A stretch of DNA of 64,000 nt from Liolophura sinensis. Its lineage: Eukaryota > Mollusca > Polyplacophora > Chitonida > Chitonidae. A program made the position numbers and the translations under genes. The DNA lies in the NCBI RefSeq assembly GCF_032854445.1, contig NC_088303.1:20777501-20841500 (forward strand), in the 5' to 3' direction. Positions 25,213 through 36,544 of the stretch are shown piece by piece. The stretch's first letter is position 1. Each line of letters starts with the position of its first letter. A model generated the notes under the pieces. The model was not told where the DNA came from. It saw only the letters and a list, made by a program, of their open reading frames with translations, and did no database searches.

Positions 25213-28200
25213 TCACAGGAACCGAGCTTTCCTCTTTAGCTGTTTGGAAATCTTCTGTTTAGCTACCAAACAGATGTGAGAAATAAAATGTTATAACTTT
25301 ATAAAAGAAACAACTCCATGTATATACTGTACAGGCTGATACAGTTACATATTCTGTGAAGCCCTCAAGCTGGCCAAATCAGCCAATATAATTTTTTGTC
25401 TTCAAAATCAAATGAAAAAGATGCATAAATCACACCGAAAGTTGCTCTTTCATATGCAAAAGGTTTGAGGAATTAGGGTAGTCATGTACGATTACAAAAC
25501 TGCAGTTTTACATCTTAAACCCACATCTTCCACTGTACAGCCATCATGCAACGGTTACTTGAGTGAGTGAGTGAGTGAGTGCTTGGGGTTTAACGTCATA
25601 CTTATTACTTTTTCAGTCATTTGCCGACGAATGGGTCTTTAGACTGTATGTAATGTGCCTCCTTTACATGCATGAAAGATTTCCACCACTCTTTTATCTA
25701 GTACTGCTTCACTGAGACGCTTTACAGAAGACAGGCAAGCTGCACTGCCCAAGCCATTATGCTGCTATGTGTCAACCAGTCGTTGCACTATCCCCTTGAT
25801 GCTGGACTTCAAGCGAGGAAGTTCTTGGGTCAGACTGAGGCTTTCCTAGGGTCTTGCGTTTTTGGATTTCCTTTGCAGTTTTTGTTGTAGTAAGTTTCCA
25901 GAAATCAATGTAGGGTTGTGCTATTCAAATCTGAAATTACTGAGCACTTGATGTGTCTGTTGATGAATCCCTTGTATGGGGAAACAAGAGGGCCATCTAA
26001 AACAGGTCAGGGTCACCACCATAGATTTAGCCAGGGGTTTCTCAGTGTCTTTGAGAAGCTCTATTCTGAGAAAAATAATATTAGAGAGATAGGGAAAGTA
26101 AATCTATGGTCACCACCTCAATGAAGACTATGAGAAACAACCCTGTTTTAGGATGTCCTTCAGCAAGGCCAGTGAAAAAGAAAAGTAAGGTGTGGACCTT
26201 CAACAACAACTCACTAGAAGCAATACTCACTTGATTCTCGCTGTATCCTATTGCTGTATAGTGATTTTTGTCTGAATTCCTGAGCGGACTGTGCTAACGA
26301 CATCTTCTTAGAAGACGCTTGTTTTTCTGTCATCACAGCAATTCCACTGAATCTAAAACAGCAAAAAAAAACCCTCAAAAAGCAAAGAAAAACTTCTATT
26401 TAAAAAAAAAACAATAAGATATGTTAATACTGTATTAACTGCTTTAATGCACTTTTCTGCCCAGCACACCCAAATATAAAAATCAGAATGCCACTTTGGT
26501 CAAAAAGTTTGGTCAGTTAGTTCAACCACGTTATAGTACTGGCCAACAGGTAAGTACAGGTCTTCTGGATGACCTGCCCAAGGAGAAGAGTTCTATGCAG
26601 CACTAACGCCCTTAACATCAATTGTTCAGTTTTATCTGGGATTTTCCTTCGACCATTAACTCACTCAATTTACTGTATTTAAAAAGTCTGGTTTTTTGAG
26701 TCAGTTATCGTTCCCATCCCATTGTCGTCTCGACGATGAAAGATGTTCAGATATGGTACTGTGTCCTAATTATGCAGTCTACCATGTAATTTCAGTTCTG
26801 CCGTACAGATCGTTGGGAATTACAAATACTTCTTAACTTTACTGACAGAAAGGAAGCTCATATTCGGTTTACTAGTCTTACATTTAACTTTCAATCTATC
26901 GTATTGTTTACATGTGCGATCCATGAGCAAACGTTGCATTGTGAGAAGCTTGCAATGCCTCAATTGCATGTTATCTCATTGGGCGGACAGTTAAGACCAG
27001 CAACAGATTTCCACTTAAAATTCTCGTAATTTATATTTTTCAGAATATATAGCCCCTTGAGGTTTAACCAGGAATCAAATGCAACTTATTTTTGTGTTCA
27101 GCTGAACCAACTCAAAAATTCTTGGCAGATGTAAAACGATTTTGTCACAATTGTGGTATGAAATAGATGGAAAACAGATACTGACTGTGACAATACTCAA
27201 TGAACTGTAAAGGCCATGCAGCAAAAGTAAAAACAAGAAACAAGAGATACTTTTACCTGTCATATCCTAATGGAATGAAGTCTTCACTGATTTCAACTTC
27301 TTCCTCAACATCTGATCCACTTGGGCTATGACCTGTCCAATTCAGAATAAATTTCAGTACATCAGTTGTACACGCTTACAGCAGCAAGACTCCTTCCTTA
27401 TTCTACTCTACCAAAAGAAGAAATATGGACTTATTTATGTTTTCATTTGATTTGTGTTTTATGTTGTACTCCAGAATGTTTTACTCATATGCCTAGGGAA
27501 TTCAACGACCATTTGAAGGTTGCTAGCAGACTTTCCCCAGCACAACAGGAGAAGAAGCCAGACTTAAACCCGATCTCGTGCATGCGAGTCTCCTGAGTCT
27601 GTGCTGCGCTAGCACCCCAACCACTAAGCCACAATCCCCCAATCGATTTGTTGCCTTGGACACTCGACTTGTCTGTTCATGCTCTATGTGGTCAGAGTGT
27701 CTATTCTTTGCTGTCCATTTCGGGTTACTCTTCAGTTTGTAGATTTGTTTCATCTCACAAAGCAGCATCTGGTGAAAACCCCCATTACCAGACAGATTTA
27801 ATAGGCCCCAGCCAAACTGGCAGCAGAGTGAACATTATCAACTACTATCAAAATGTTGAACGTCTTTATAAAACTGGCTGATTCTGAGACATGTCTAACC
27901 TCCTCGTGAACAGTCCAGGTTTCCCAGCCTTTCCTCTCCAGACACCCTGGGTACCTTTTCTATCTTACTTGGTATTTCAGCAAGAATTTCATCAGAGAGG
28001 CGTGCCTTGGCAAGAGCATCAAGTTTTCTTCTCTGAAACAATATACAATGTATATCTACGTTGACATGATTGAGGTATATTCTATCATTTGTCACTACCC
28101 TACCACAATACATGTAATAGGGACGCCAGCAGTCTCAGGGGAGATAATTCACAATAACATGTTGCAAATCTTCAGTTGTATCGAAAACGGACTTCTTATA

Positions 28201-31200
28201 GGCCAAGAGATTGGATGATCAAACTTACATGTCAAACTTACATTACACTGTTTAATATCAAACATAAATCTTGTTTTACACAAAAACAAAACAAGAAAGA
28301 AAAAAAAATTAACTACAAACCAATCACTGCTGGCCTCTCCCCTCTCTATCACAACATATCACACTTTCTAATTACCAAAAAAAACTGACTGTCCAAGACT
28401 AACAGTGATCTTTAACTGTGATCTGAGATTGTACATAATGGCAATTTACAGGTACCTTAGATTCTATATTCTTTTGGTTTAAAAGTCTTCTTTTCTCTTT
28501 CTTGTGCCTTTCCTCATCGTTAATTTGTTTCATGGCATCTCTGATTTTCTCTAGTGCACTTTCCTTGCTCTTTGCGAATGACACAGACTGTGGTGGAGCA
28601 TCTTCATCACTGCTCTCATCGGCCACATCATCTCCCTCCTCATCACTGTGTTCATCAGCAGACAAGTCAGAGAGTTGATCATCTGTACAAACAATTATCA
28701 GTTCATTATTATGTGTACATGTATTTCAAATACTTACAAGATTCATTGAGAAATTTGTCCCTCGATCAGTGAAAAGCCATTTTTCTATCCAGAGACTACT
28801 TACCCATTGGGTTTTCTTTTTTTCTTGCCGATAAATGATCTGTTGGCTGTTGCAACTGATATGCATAGTAGATTTGCAAACTAAACAGCATAGGCAGATG
28901 AAAAGCATGTTTCACTGATCACCCTGGATTTTTATGGCTTTTATGATACATGTAGTAGCATTAATTTTTGAACACTTTTCCATAAGCTAGAATTTATAAA
29001 TACATCTACTGCAAAATCTTTTTTATCGGTAAGATGAAATAACAGCTTTTAACTTCATTGGGTTGGAAAGTTTCCACGCATATTCTAACATTGTTGTCAT
29101 TCAAGTGAAACATCACAAAGTAATAAAATCAAAATTTATTACTCGTATTCAAACTCTGTGATGTTACAATTTACTCTGTCTGCTTCTCAGTACGAGCGCC
29201 CTTTTATTGCTGAGGCTGTTCTATGTGATGTCAGGACCTACCTTTCTCTAAAATATATAGTGGCATTGCAACTTTTATACATGTAATTTGTAACTGCTTT
29301 CAAAACTTAAATTTGGTATCAACGCGAAACTTAAGCTCAATACAAAATGGAACATTTTAAAATCCATTCTAAAATGGAAGAGAGATGTGAATACACATGT
29401 ACAACAATGGAACATCAACAATGGAACATCAACAATGGAACATCAACAATGGAACATACCCACTAACCCTACCCACCTTTCGTGTTATTGTGTTTTACAT
29501 GTATGCAAAATCTGACCTCAACACATACATCCCTTTTTGATTTGAGTTCTATAAGTTATACTTGTATATACACAAGACAGTAAGTCATGAGTAATTAAAA
29601 CTTTCACTGTTAATGATTGCTGGCGCTTGGAGCTACCAGTATGACATTTGCTATGCCAGTGTACTGAGCAGGCCAGCTAGAAAGATGTAACAAAAAACAA
29701 AAAGAAAATGATGAATTTCTGAATGCTTGTAAAAGTGAGCTCAGTAAATTCACACAAGACTACAAAAGGGAAGTAACCCTCCTTTGAACTGTGCAGTTAG
29801 CAAGAGTTACAGAGGGAAAAAACATATGAATGTATGAGAATAGTGAGAAACATTCGCCCCTGCAAACATAAACCTGCACAAATATGTCTCAATTTTATTC
29901 CTTTTAGCCTCACATTTATTTCCTAGCAGCCTGCTGGCCTTTATGATCACTGACAATGACCCATGTTAAAAAAGATCACATCTGTAATCATGGTAAAGGA
30001 GGCTGTAAACACTGTTACCTCCCCTGTCTGGAAGTCCCATTTCCACCACCTCAGTATAATTCATTTCAAAGCCAAAAACTGCTGCAATCTCACTGATGGT
30101 GATGTGAACTACTGGTGAAAAATCTGGATCACCTGTGTGGTCCCAACTCACTAAGCCAGCTTTGCTAAATTTTAAACAGAACTCTGGCACCACATCAATA
30201 AAAGTAAAGGGAATTTAGTATGGATCCATCGGAGTGAGCGAAAGTGGTTAAATGTAGGTCTAGGCAAACCACAAACTCTTGTTTTATCCGGAGATTGCAG
30301 AATATATGACACAAGAGAAATATATTCTCTGAAACTTAGATTATATTTGCAGGAAGCACTGGGCAGTTAATCACACCAGCATCTACCACTCAATGCCAAT
30401 GGTGACAATGTAAAGTAAGTGCATACCCTGTTCCTGAGAGTATTTACAACGTGATTTTGTACACCACAACACATTTGCTGATGGTTGAGTCAGTCACACG
30501 GTTGAGCTTCTTTGGCAAGAGGATAATTAAACTTCAATGCCTTATTTGTTATCTCTGACAAATGCACCCACTACATGTCCAAACAGGGAAGAGCAGAATG
30601 AAAAATACAAATCGAAGACATTTACCCATTCAGCAACTGATCTAACGATGTACTAACATACCAAGCAGTAGAGAGCCACACTCAAACCTGGTAGAAATCA
30701 GACAGGATTAAGTTGCCTGTTCTTGCGTCAAAATTAAAACTTCCCCTGAGTGAGAAGACCTGTGAGGACTTGTCACGTCACATGACATTACAGGAGACTG
30801 CATGGTTATGTCGGCTTTGGCAGTGAAAACACATGGATTTACTGTATACATTGACTGAGAGCTAGAAAACGAAAACGCAGAAATGCTCACAAAGGTTTGA
30901 TCCCATCGTTGACATATAAATATACCACACCAGTGCTTGTTATCATGTATTTCTGAAGCTTTCTGGCACGAAGCAAGTTTTGCTCCTTCCAAAACCAGTG
31001 ATTTCATCTGAGAAATTGGTGAAGCTGACCTGCTCGGTACATTATTTTGTTCAATCAGATGCCAGCTTCACTAGTGGATTATGCTTTCTGAAGGATTGAA
31101 AGGGGAGATTTTATCTGTTTATGTGCCTGTAATAATTCCTGTTTATAATATTCCATAAATGTAAGCCTTTCGTCATCGATGGTCAAACAAAAACATTTAA

Positions 31201-31448
31201 AACAGCACGTCAGAGCAATCTTGGATTGAAAGTAAAAGGGGAGGTACCACACTATCTGTATCACAAACGTACACGTTGTTGTTGTTGCCAGATAGGTTTC
31301 TCGTACCTGATTCAGACACGTTCCCATTATCGTCATTTTCGTCACCGGACATTCTGTTTGACCTTACATTCCCATACTTCAGATCTGTCTGAAACTCTTC
31401 TGTCTCTGGCTCTTTCCCACTGTAACTTCTTCCACCCATCCGTGGCAT
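25213..31448 (-). CDS. NOL7: NOL7-like nucleolar protein (U3 snoRNA-associated family)
   Basis: A nucleolar protein thought to act in early small-subunit rRNA processing. Exons on the minus strand: 31448-31307, 28682-28456, 28032-27900, 27332-27257, 26352-26231, 25262-25213; 750 nt, 249 aa, against 257 remembered for human NOL7. All phases agree. Order of features: basic/polar N-terminus; acidic Ser-rich stretch (about residues 37-75, e.g. SDEEGDDVADESSDEDAPP); a charged helix with SVSFAKSKESALEKIRDAM and HKKEKRRLL matching the NOL7 signature; KARLSDEILAEIP; then LAQSAQEFRQKSLYSNRIQR, matching human AAQAFIHNSLYG; and a basic C-terminus (KQLKRKARFL). The start at 31448 follows an acceptor at 31470, so a 5' non-coding exon is expected. 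The last exon is short and rests mainly on phase and length. Confidence 0.85.
25558..25870 (-). mobile_element. SINE-2 family element
   Basis: On the plus strand it opens with GAGTGAGTGAGTGAGTGCTTGG then GTTTAACGTCATACTT...TTTTTCAGTCAT. It shares CTCTTTTATCTAGTACTGCTTCACTGAGACG and GTCGTTGCACTATCCCCTT with 49185-49500. It lies in the last NOL7 intron; its tRNA-like head is not intact here. Confidence 0.7.
27440..27640 (-). mobile_element. Old SINE-1 with tRNA-like head
   Basis: Minus strand: the head contains an A-box-like TGGCTTAGTGG and a B-box-like TCGGGTTTAAGTC. A decayed core and the GAGTACAACATAAAACACAAATC tail follow. It lies in NOL7 intron 3, between exons 27900-28032 and 27257-27332. 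Confidence 0.65.
29405..29458. repeat. Short tandem repeat, 14-bp unit
   Basis: AACAATGGAACATC is repeated almost perfectly three to four times within NOL7 intron 1. An isolated AAAATGGAACATT lies 50 bp upstream and may be the seed. Confidence 0.85.
30019..30183 (-). CDS. Candidate in-frame cassette exon in NOL7 intron 1
   Basis: An open 165-nt segment bounded by an acceptor (TATTGATGTGGTGCCAG) and a donor (GGGGAG|GTAACA). It is phase 1 at both ends, the same as the junction between 31307 and 28682, so it could be included without shifting the frame. The encoded 55 residues (FCLKFSKAGLVSWDHTGDP... HITISEIAAVFGFEMNY ...) look like a folded domain in composition. I do not recognise the sequence, and it is not part of NOL7 as I know it. 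It could be a cassette exon, an exonised repeat or chance. Confidence 0.35.
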
Positions 31449-31537
31449 TTCGTTTTTTCCACACGTGCCCTGTAATAAACCGACAGAGGAGATGTCCAGT
31501 GCAAGGGGGACAACTCTGACAGAGTTACGATTATTAC

Positions 31538-31700
31538 CTCGAGGACCACAATTTGTCGGTCTCTTTCTCCGACAAAATGGAAACCAGTAGATCGAGTGTA
31601 GCTAAACCCATGACGTTAACATTTGCCGAACCCCCCTGACGTAAAGCCGAGCCAGCAGAAGGTGGATGCGAGCATGCGACATCAGTAAGACAGGAGCCGA
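31538..31700 (-). other. Probable 5' non-coding exon and promoter region of NOL7
   Basis: On the minus strand a donor CTCGAG|GTAATA lies at 31538, and an acceptor TTTATTACAG precedes 31469. Joining them places the frame of the small ATG-started frame here out of phase with NOL7, so this exon would be 5' UTR. Local GC is higher than the surroundings. The upper limit is a guess. Confidence 0.4.
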
Positions 31701-32845
31701 TCAGCTTGAGCCTAATGGGAAAGCGTCCTATTATGGCAGATATAATGGTACGTGTACAGTACAGGCCTACATGATTGCTGCATATTAAATAATCACTCAC
31801 AACAATGTAAACGTAAATAATTTATTGATTTATTTATTTAATTGGTGTTTTACGCCGTACTCAGGAATATTTCACTTATACCACGGCGACCAGCATTACG
31901 GTGGGTTAGCGCGTTAACCAACCGAGTAAACGTAAATAAGCTTCGCTCTTAAGGCCTACATGTCAAATGGAAACATACAGCTAATATATACAGTATATAC
32001 TTAGTCTGCATTGGCATGTTTCCATCAGTGTAAGAGAAGTACATGTACGGATAAATGTAGAAGGATAAATGGACAAGGATAAATGTATGTCATAGTCACC
32101 TATTTACGGTTATCACAAACAAGTGTAAACTTTCAAATGAATTGTTACATATTGTATACATATTTCATTAAACATATACATGCAAGCAGCTGATATAGTA
32201 CCTTGTCATGTTAATACCGAGCATTCCCAGATTAACCATGCCTGGAAAACGGGCTGGTATGTAGTAACAGGCAGTGCTCTAAGTGATCAATTATCTATCT
32301 GAGAGTTTACAAATCATTCCAATTAGTAGATTTTCGATACTAATATTAATATTAGACATTAATCACTTGCGAACAGAAAGCTTCAATAAGCAACACATGC
32401 AGCTATTGTCAACCATTCATTGGCCATGGGAAGGAAACAATGTTTCAATAAAGAAAAAACTCCATGGTGTTAAAATATTGTGCTTTTAATTTGTCTATAT
32501 AATGTTGTGTGAGCTGAGACCGACACCTGTCGCATGAATTGGGGTGGAAAACGTATGTGGATATAGACTAAACGACACCAACGCCTTTCATTCCTCTAGC
32601 CCAGCTGTATATTCCGGGTCAGCTGTATATAACTAATAGGCCTATTCACAACATATACTGTCTCCTAGAACCTGCATCCGCATTTGATGGTGTACTATTT
32701 GGCAGACGTGAATACACTTGTCGAATAGTTCTAGTTACCAAACTAGGAAACTTGTTCAACAGGTCATGATCGCTGCACTACTGACAGGTCACAACCGCTT
32801 TAGAAGTTTAGCTTTTGTACGTACAGTCACCATTAGCTTGATTAT
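31701..32845. other. Intergenic region between NOL7 and cyclase A
   Basis: It holds a SINE-1 at 31821-31925 and, on the left, the upstream region of NOL7. The right part contains the start of the cyclase A 3' UTR. I see no coding exon. A 68-codon frame at 32283-32489 is unsupported. Confidence 0.55.
31821..31925 (-). mobile_element. Internally deleted SINE-1 with 14-bp target-site duplication
   Basis: GTAAACGTAAATAA flanks it at 31807-31820 and 31926-31939. Minus strand: the tRNA-like head start (CTCGGTTGGTTAACGCGCTAA) is joined directly to the 3' core (CCCACCGTAATGCTGG) and tail. The whole centre including the B box is missing, yet the duplication shows the deleted form itself was inserted or lost its centre later. 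Confidence 0.88.
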
Positions 32846-34561
32846 TTAATTTACGCCCATGCACGTAATTAAGCCTTGCGTAAATATGAAAAAGCAGATA
32901 GACACAGCGACTGACAAACAACGTTTGTCGGGTAGAAACTGGCTTCCAGCTGATATGTCTGCACTTGCGCTGTGACAGTATCTCAGGTCGGTGGTCAAAT
33001 GAAAATGATCTCGCTGTTTCTCGCGATGCTCGTGTAAAATGGCGAAAATTCGAAGCGGAGCGCCACTTCCACCTTCGATTTTCATCGGAATGGCTAAAAT
33101 CTTGCAGCCACTAGGAGGCAGCTGATCTAAGTTAGCCACGTTCTGAAACACGGGCACGCCGGCTTTGGCAAAAATTCGATGAACCGAGTAGTTTTTATTT
33201 TGACCAAAGTCAACAGAAGGCGTGTCTACCGCTATGGCAACCACTTGGGGTCTGTTTTCGACCAACCAACTGGCAGCATTTGGATGGACCCCGGGATAAT
33301 GGAAAGCGGACGGATCGCTGTGGTTGGGCGTTCCTAGGATACGCGTCGCATTGGGCCAGTATCGACCCCAGCCTGTGTTAACCGCCAGAATGGAGTTATC
33401 CTGGATTTGTCCGTTCCAGGCCTCCCAGCCTGTGATATCTGGGATTTGCAGTTGTGTGTCTGGGTCCAAATGAGCCGACAGGGACAGGTCAATGACCACA
33501 GCGGTGCCCATCAGTCGTTCTAAAGACACCTGGTCGACTGTCTTACCGCCTGGGTCGACGTGAGAGGGAGCGTCCATGTGAGTGCCACCATGCTCGGACA
33601 CCCACAGCATCTTTTTTGATGACCTACAAATAAACAAATAAACTATGACTTTGTTTTGTGCTAAATTAAGTAATGAATGAATAAATGCTTGGAGTTTTAT
33701 GACACCAGACATGACACCCCACCAAGTTACATTATATTGACAATGGGCCAACCAGTCCTGTTTTGTGGTTCTAACCTCTCAGTTCTGAGCGTCAAGCGAG
33801 GCAGCAACAAGTACCATTTTTAAAGTCTTTGGTATGACTCCACTTGTGTTTGATCGAGGTGACGCTCTAACCATTGGGCCACAAAAGCGGTGCTAAATTA
33901 AATTGGATGTTTCGTAATCGTACAGAATGGAATGATTTATGGATGACAGCCTATAACTGGAACATATCACATGTGCATATCGCGCCTTTGTGCTTTGTTT
34001 TCAAAGAAAACCCTACATACTTATATTGTTCTCGTATTCCAATGCGTTTAGGGTTGAAAGCGAAGGAGGCAGATAACATGAGGAAAAACATAGATATTAT
34101 AAGTTTTTGGTGAGGGTTGTATCAGAATACACTCCGTAATTGGTTACAAATTAATAAACAGACTCTACCTGATTATCCTTTAGGTTCCTGACATAACCAA
34201 GGATCCTATAAAATTATGCATTGGAAATTTTACTCGGTTAGAAAAATTCTAAATGCGACCATTGACCTCATTCAAACTTTTTGGCCGGGTAATTGCTGTG
34301 CTAATCACACGTATGTACCTTACTTTGGCACAGAAACAACATTAATGCTGAAGACAAGACAGGGATATTTACAAACCATATTCTACCAGCATTATGTCCC
34401 ATTCTTTTCACTAACCTGGTTATTTGGCCTACAGTGTCATCTGGCGGCTTGTACTGGTTTTCCGATTGGATTGTATGAGTGAGGTCGACCACATGACGAC
34501 CATGCGCAAGAGTTGATGGAAGGGCAATAAGTAGCCATAGAGATAAGATTGAACATTCCAT
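32846..34561 (-). CDS. Cyclase A: secreted cyclase/kynurenine formamidase-like metal hydrolase
   Basis: Member of the metal-dependent cyclase family (kynurenine formamidase KynB, isatin hydrolase), which hydrolyses amide or lactam bonds; substrate unknown. Exons 34561-34416 and 33623-32846; 924 nt, 307 aa. Signal peptide at about residues 1-20 (MECSILSLWLLIALPSTLA), then VDLTH. The metal motif is complete: His60, His64, Asp66 and His70 in HGGTHMDAPSH. Downstream are NTGWGRYWPN, FHYPGVHP, VAIAVDTPSVDFG and the PMKIEGGSGAPLRIFA end motif. A hydrophobic tail (CLSVAVSICFFIFTQGLI) suggests membrane or GPI attachment (inference). The segment between DLTH and HGGTH is nine residues shorter than in cyclase B and lacks the YWPG that the family usually has. 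Tandem paralogue of 40639-44595. Confidence 0.9.
33680..33892 (-). mobile_element. SINE-2 copy in the cyclase A intron
   Basis: Minus strand: the tRNA-like head TTTTGTGGCCCAATGGTTAGAGCG contains an A-box-like TGGCCCAATGG. The body shares CACCAGACATGACACCCCACC and GGCCAACCAGTCCTGTTTT with 22395-22600. It ends near AATAAATGCTTGGAGTTT. Confidence 0.7.
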
Positions 34562-35834
34562 CTGAAAAATATATTTGCTGTATAAGTAACTAAAATAAAT
34601 AAATATACCGCTCATAGGAGATTATGGCATATTTTATGTATAAGAGTGAATATAGTGCTACTACGTGTTGACCACAAGAGATTAGATGATCTTCCGATTA
34701 GTAAAGGCTGCAACTGCTGTATATAGGTCTAAAATGTTTACAAATTCGATCTCCCAGAAACGGTACAGTTTGTTCCACATAAATTATTGTCATTAGAAGC
34801 GCTTACTGTGTTTCTTTCGCAAAAGAGAAGAAAGACTTCCTACGGGAAGTTTCTTTTAGCTGTGCGATTTATGCTGTTATCATACTTGTGATGGGTGGAG
34901 CATTTCCCGCCTATATATCCACAGGTCTTCTCTTCATTGTAAATCTACATCGCGTTTCTCTCTAGGGTGCGTAAATATTCGTAAAAGGACTGTGAAGTCA
35001 AATTGGGAAACATTCTCGGAAGTTTTAAACTGTGGTTTAACAACTCGGTCAGGACATCTGTAACATAACTTTGCTCATGCTTCAAATTTTAATCATCTCG
35101 GTGAAAACTTAACGTATATGGCATTTCAAAAGTTTTGATGATCTGTAACATTCTCAATGACCATGGGCCTACCCATACACGTATATAACTAGGTTTTAAC
35201 AATGACAAGTTACCCTTATAAAAAAGAAACCTCGTTTCTGCGGGTGATCGCTAACACGATTAGTTAAATCTCCCGCCAAGACCCGAGCGAAGAGACCGGT
35301 TAAGCAGTAGACAACAGTTTTCGTCACGTGCGAACCACCATAATCACACTATGAATCTCGTTTGTCGTGAGACAGTGAAACTAACGCTTCCTAGATTAAG
35401 ATACTTTCGCTGTTCTTTCATGTTGGGTTGTGGTACGATAAACACTGCCTAGTCACGCGTATTCGTCTTGTATTATGGAGACGTACATCATTCAATATAA
35501 GCTCATTCCTTGTGCGCATTTAGTTCTTGAATGAATAATGTATTCAAGTAGGTCATATATTCCAGCATTACACGTAAATAAAACATGACTGACAGAAGTA
35601 AATTTACCTTTACAGAATGGATGTGTATACCAAATTACCAAACAGTAGATAACCTTATTTTTCACCGTGTATATAGTAGAATTGCCCAAATTTGGTTTTA
35701 ATAGTGATCCTATTTGTTTGACTAAGGTAACTGCTGCCAGGCTGACCAGGTAGGGGTCACAGAAACCACAGGTACAACCAAGGCTTGTATAACAGAAAGC
35801 CTCCGTAACGAACCGGAAAGACTAAATAATACAG

Positions 35835-36372
35835 AAAGGGTCTGCGACAGAAAGTAATGTGTGACAGCACCGACTACAGGAAACGCCTATGACAGAAAGT
35901 AATGTGTGAGAGCACCCACTACAGGAAACGCCTATGACAGAAAGTAATGTGTGACAGAACCGATTATAGGAAACGCCAATGACAGAAAGTAATGTGTGAG
36001 AGCACCGACTACAGGAAACGTCTGTGACAGAAAGTAATGTGTGCGAGCACCCACTACAGGAAACGCCTATGACAGAAAGTAATGTGTGAGAGCACCGACT
36101 ACGCGAAACGCCTATGACAGAAAGTAATGTGTGACAGAACCGATTATAGGAAACGTCTGTGACAGAAAGTAATGTGTGCGAGCACCGACTACAGGAAACG
36201 CCTATGACAGAAAGTAATGTGTGAAAGCACCGACTACAGGAAACGCCTATGACAGAAAGTAATGTGTGAGAGCACCGACTACAGGAAACGCCTGTGACAG
36301 AAAGTAATGTGTGAGAGCACCGACTACAGGAAACGCCTATGACAGAGAGTAATGTGTGAAAGCACCGAAAAC
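35835..36372. repeat. 45-bp minisatellite, about 12 units
   Basis: Each unit contains ATGACAGAAAGTAATGTGTG, then AGAGCACCGACTACAGG and AAACGCC. Variants alternate between CTATGAC and CTGTGAC and between GAGAGC and GACAGAAC. Units are 85-98% alike by eye, so the array is fairly young. Confidence 0.93.
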
Positions 36373-36544
36373 AGGTCGATTATATCGAATAATCTTATGT
36401 TACTAAAGCAAGGTTGGGTGAGGATGCGTGGGAAAATCTTATGATACAGAGCCTTAGAATGATTATGGCAGGGAAAATGACTCTATTGGTAAATCTTATG
36501 TTCCAGAGGAGAGTCTGAGCTGCATGCTTTTATATAACAGAAAG

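Noticed and set aside
24495-25279. Two overlapping plus-strand open frames of 255 and 238 codons
   Set aside because: They exist only because the roughly 61-bp minisatellite keeps two frames free of stops. The peptides are repeats of HPDICHLHICP type, and the region is the 3' flank of NOL7.
31534-31800. Minus-strand frame with an ATG and a donor upstream of NOL7
   Set aside because: Splicing it to the acceptor at 31470 gives the wrong frame for NOL7, so I treat it as 5' UTR, not coding.
33874-34113. 79-codon plus-strand frame that looks protein-like
   Set aside because: No recognised motif, it lies in the cyclase A intron next to a SINE-2, and it begins inside that SINE.
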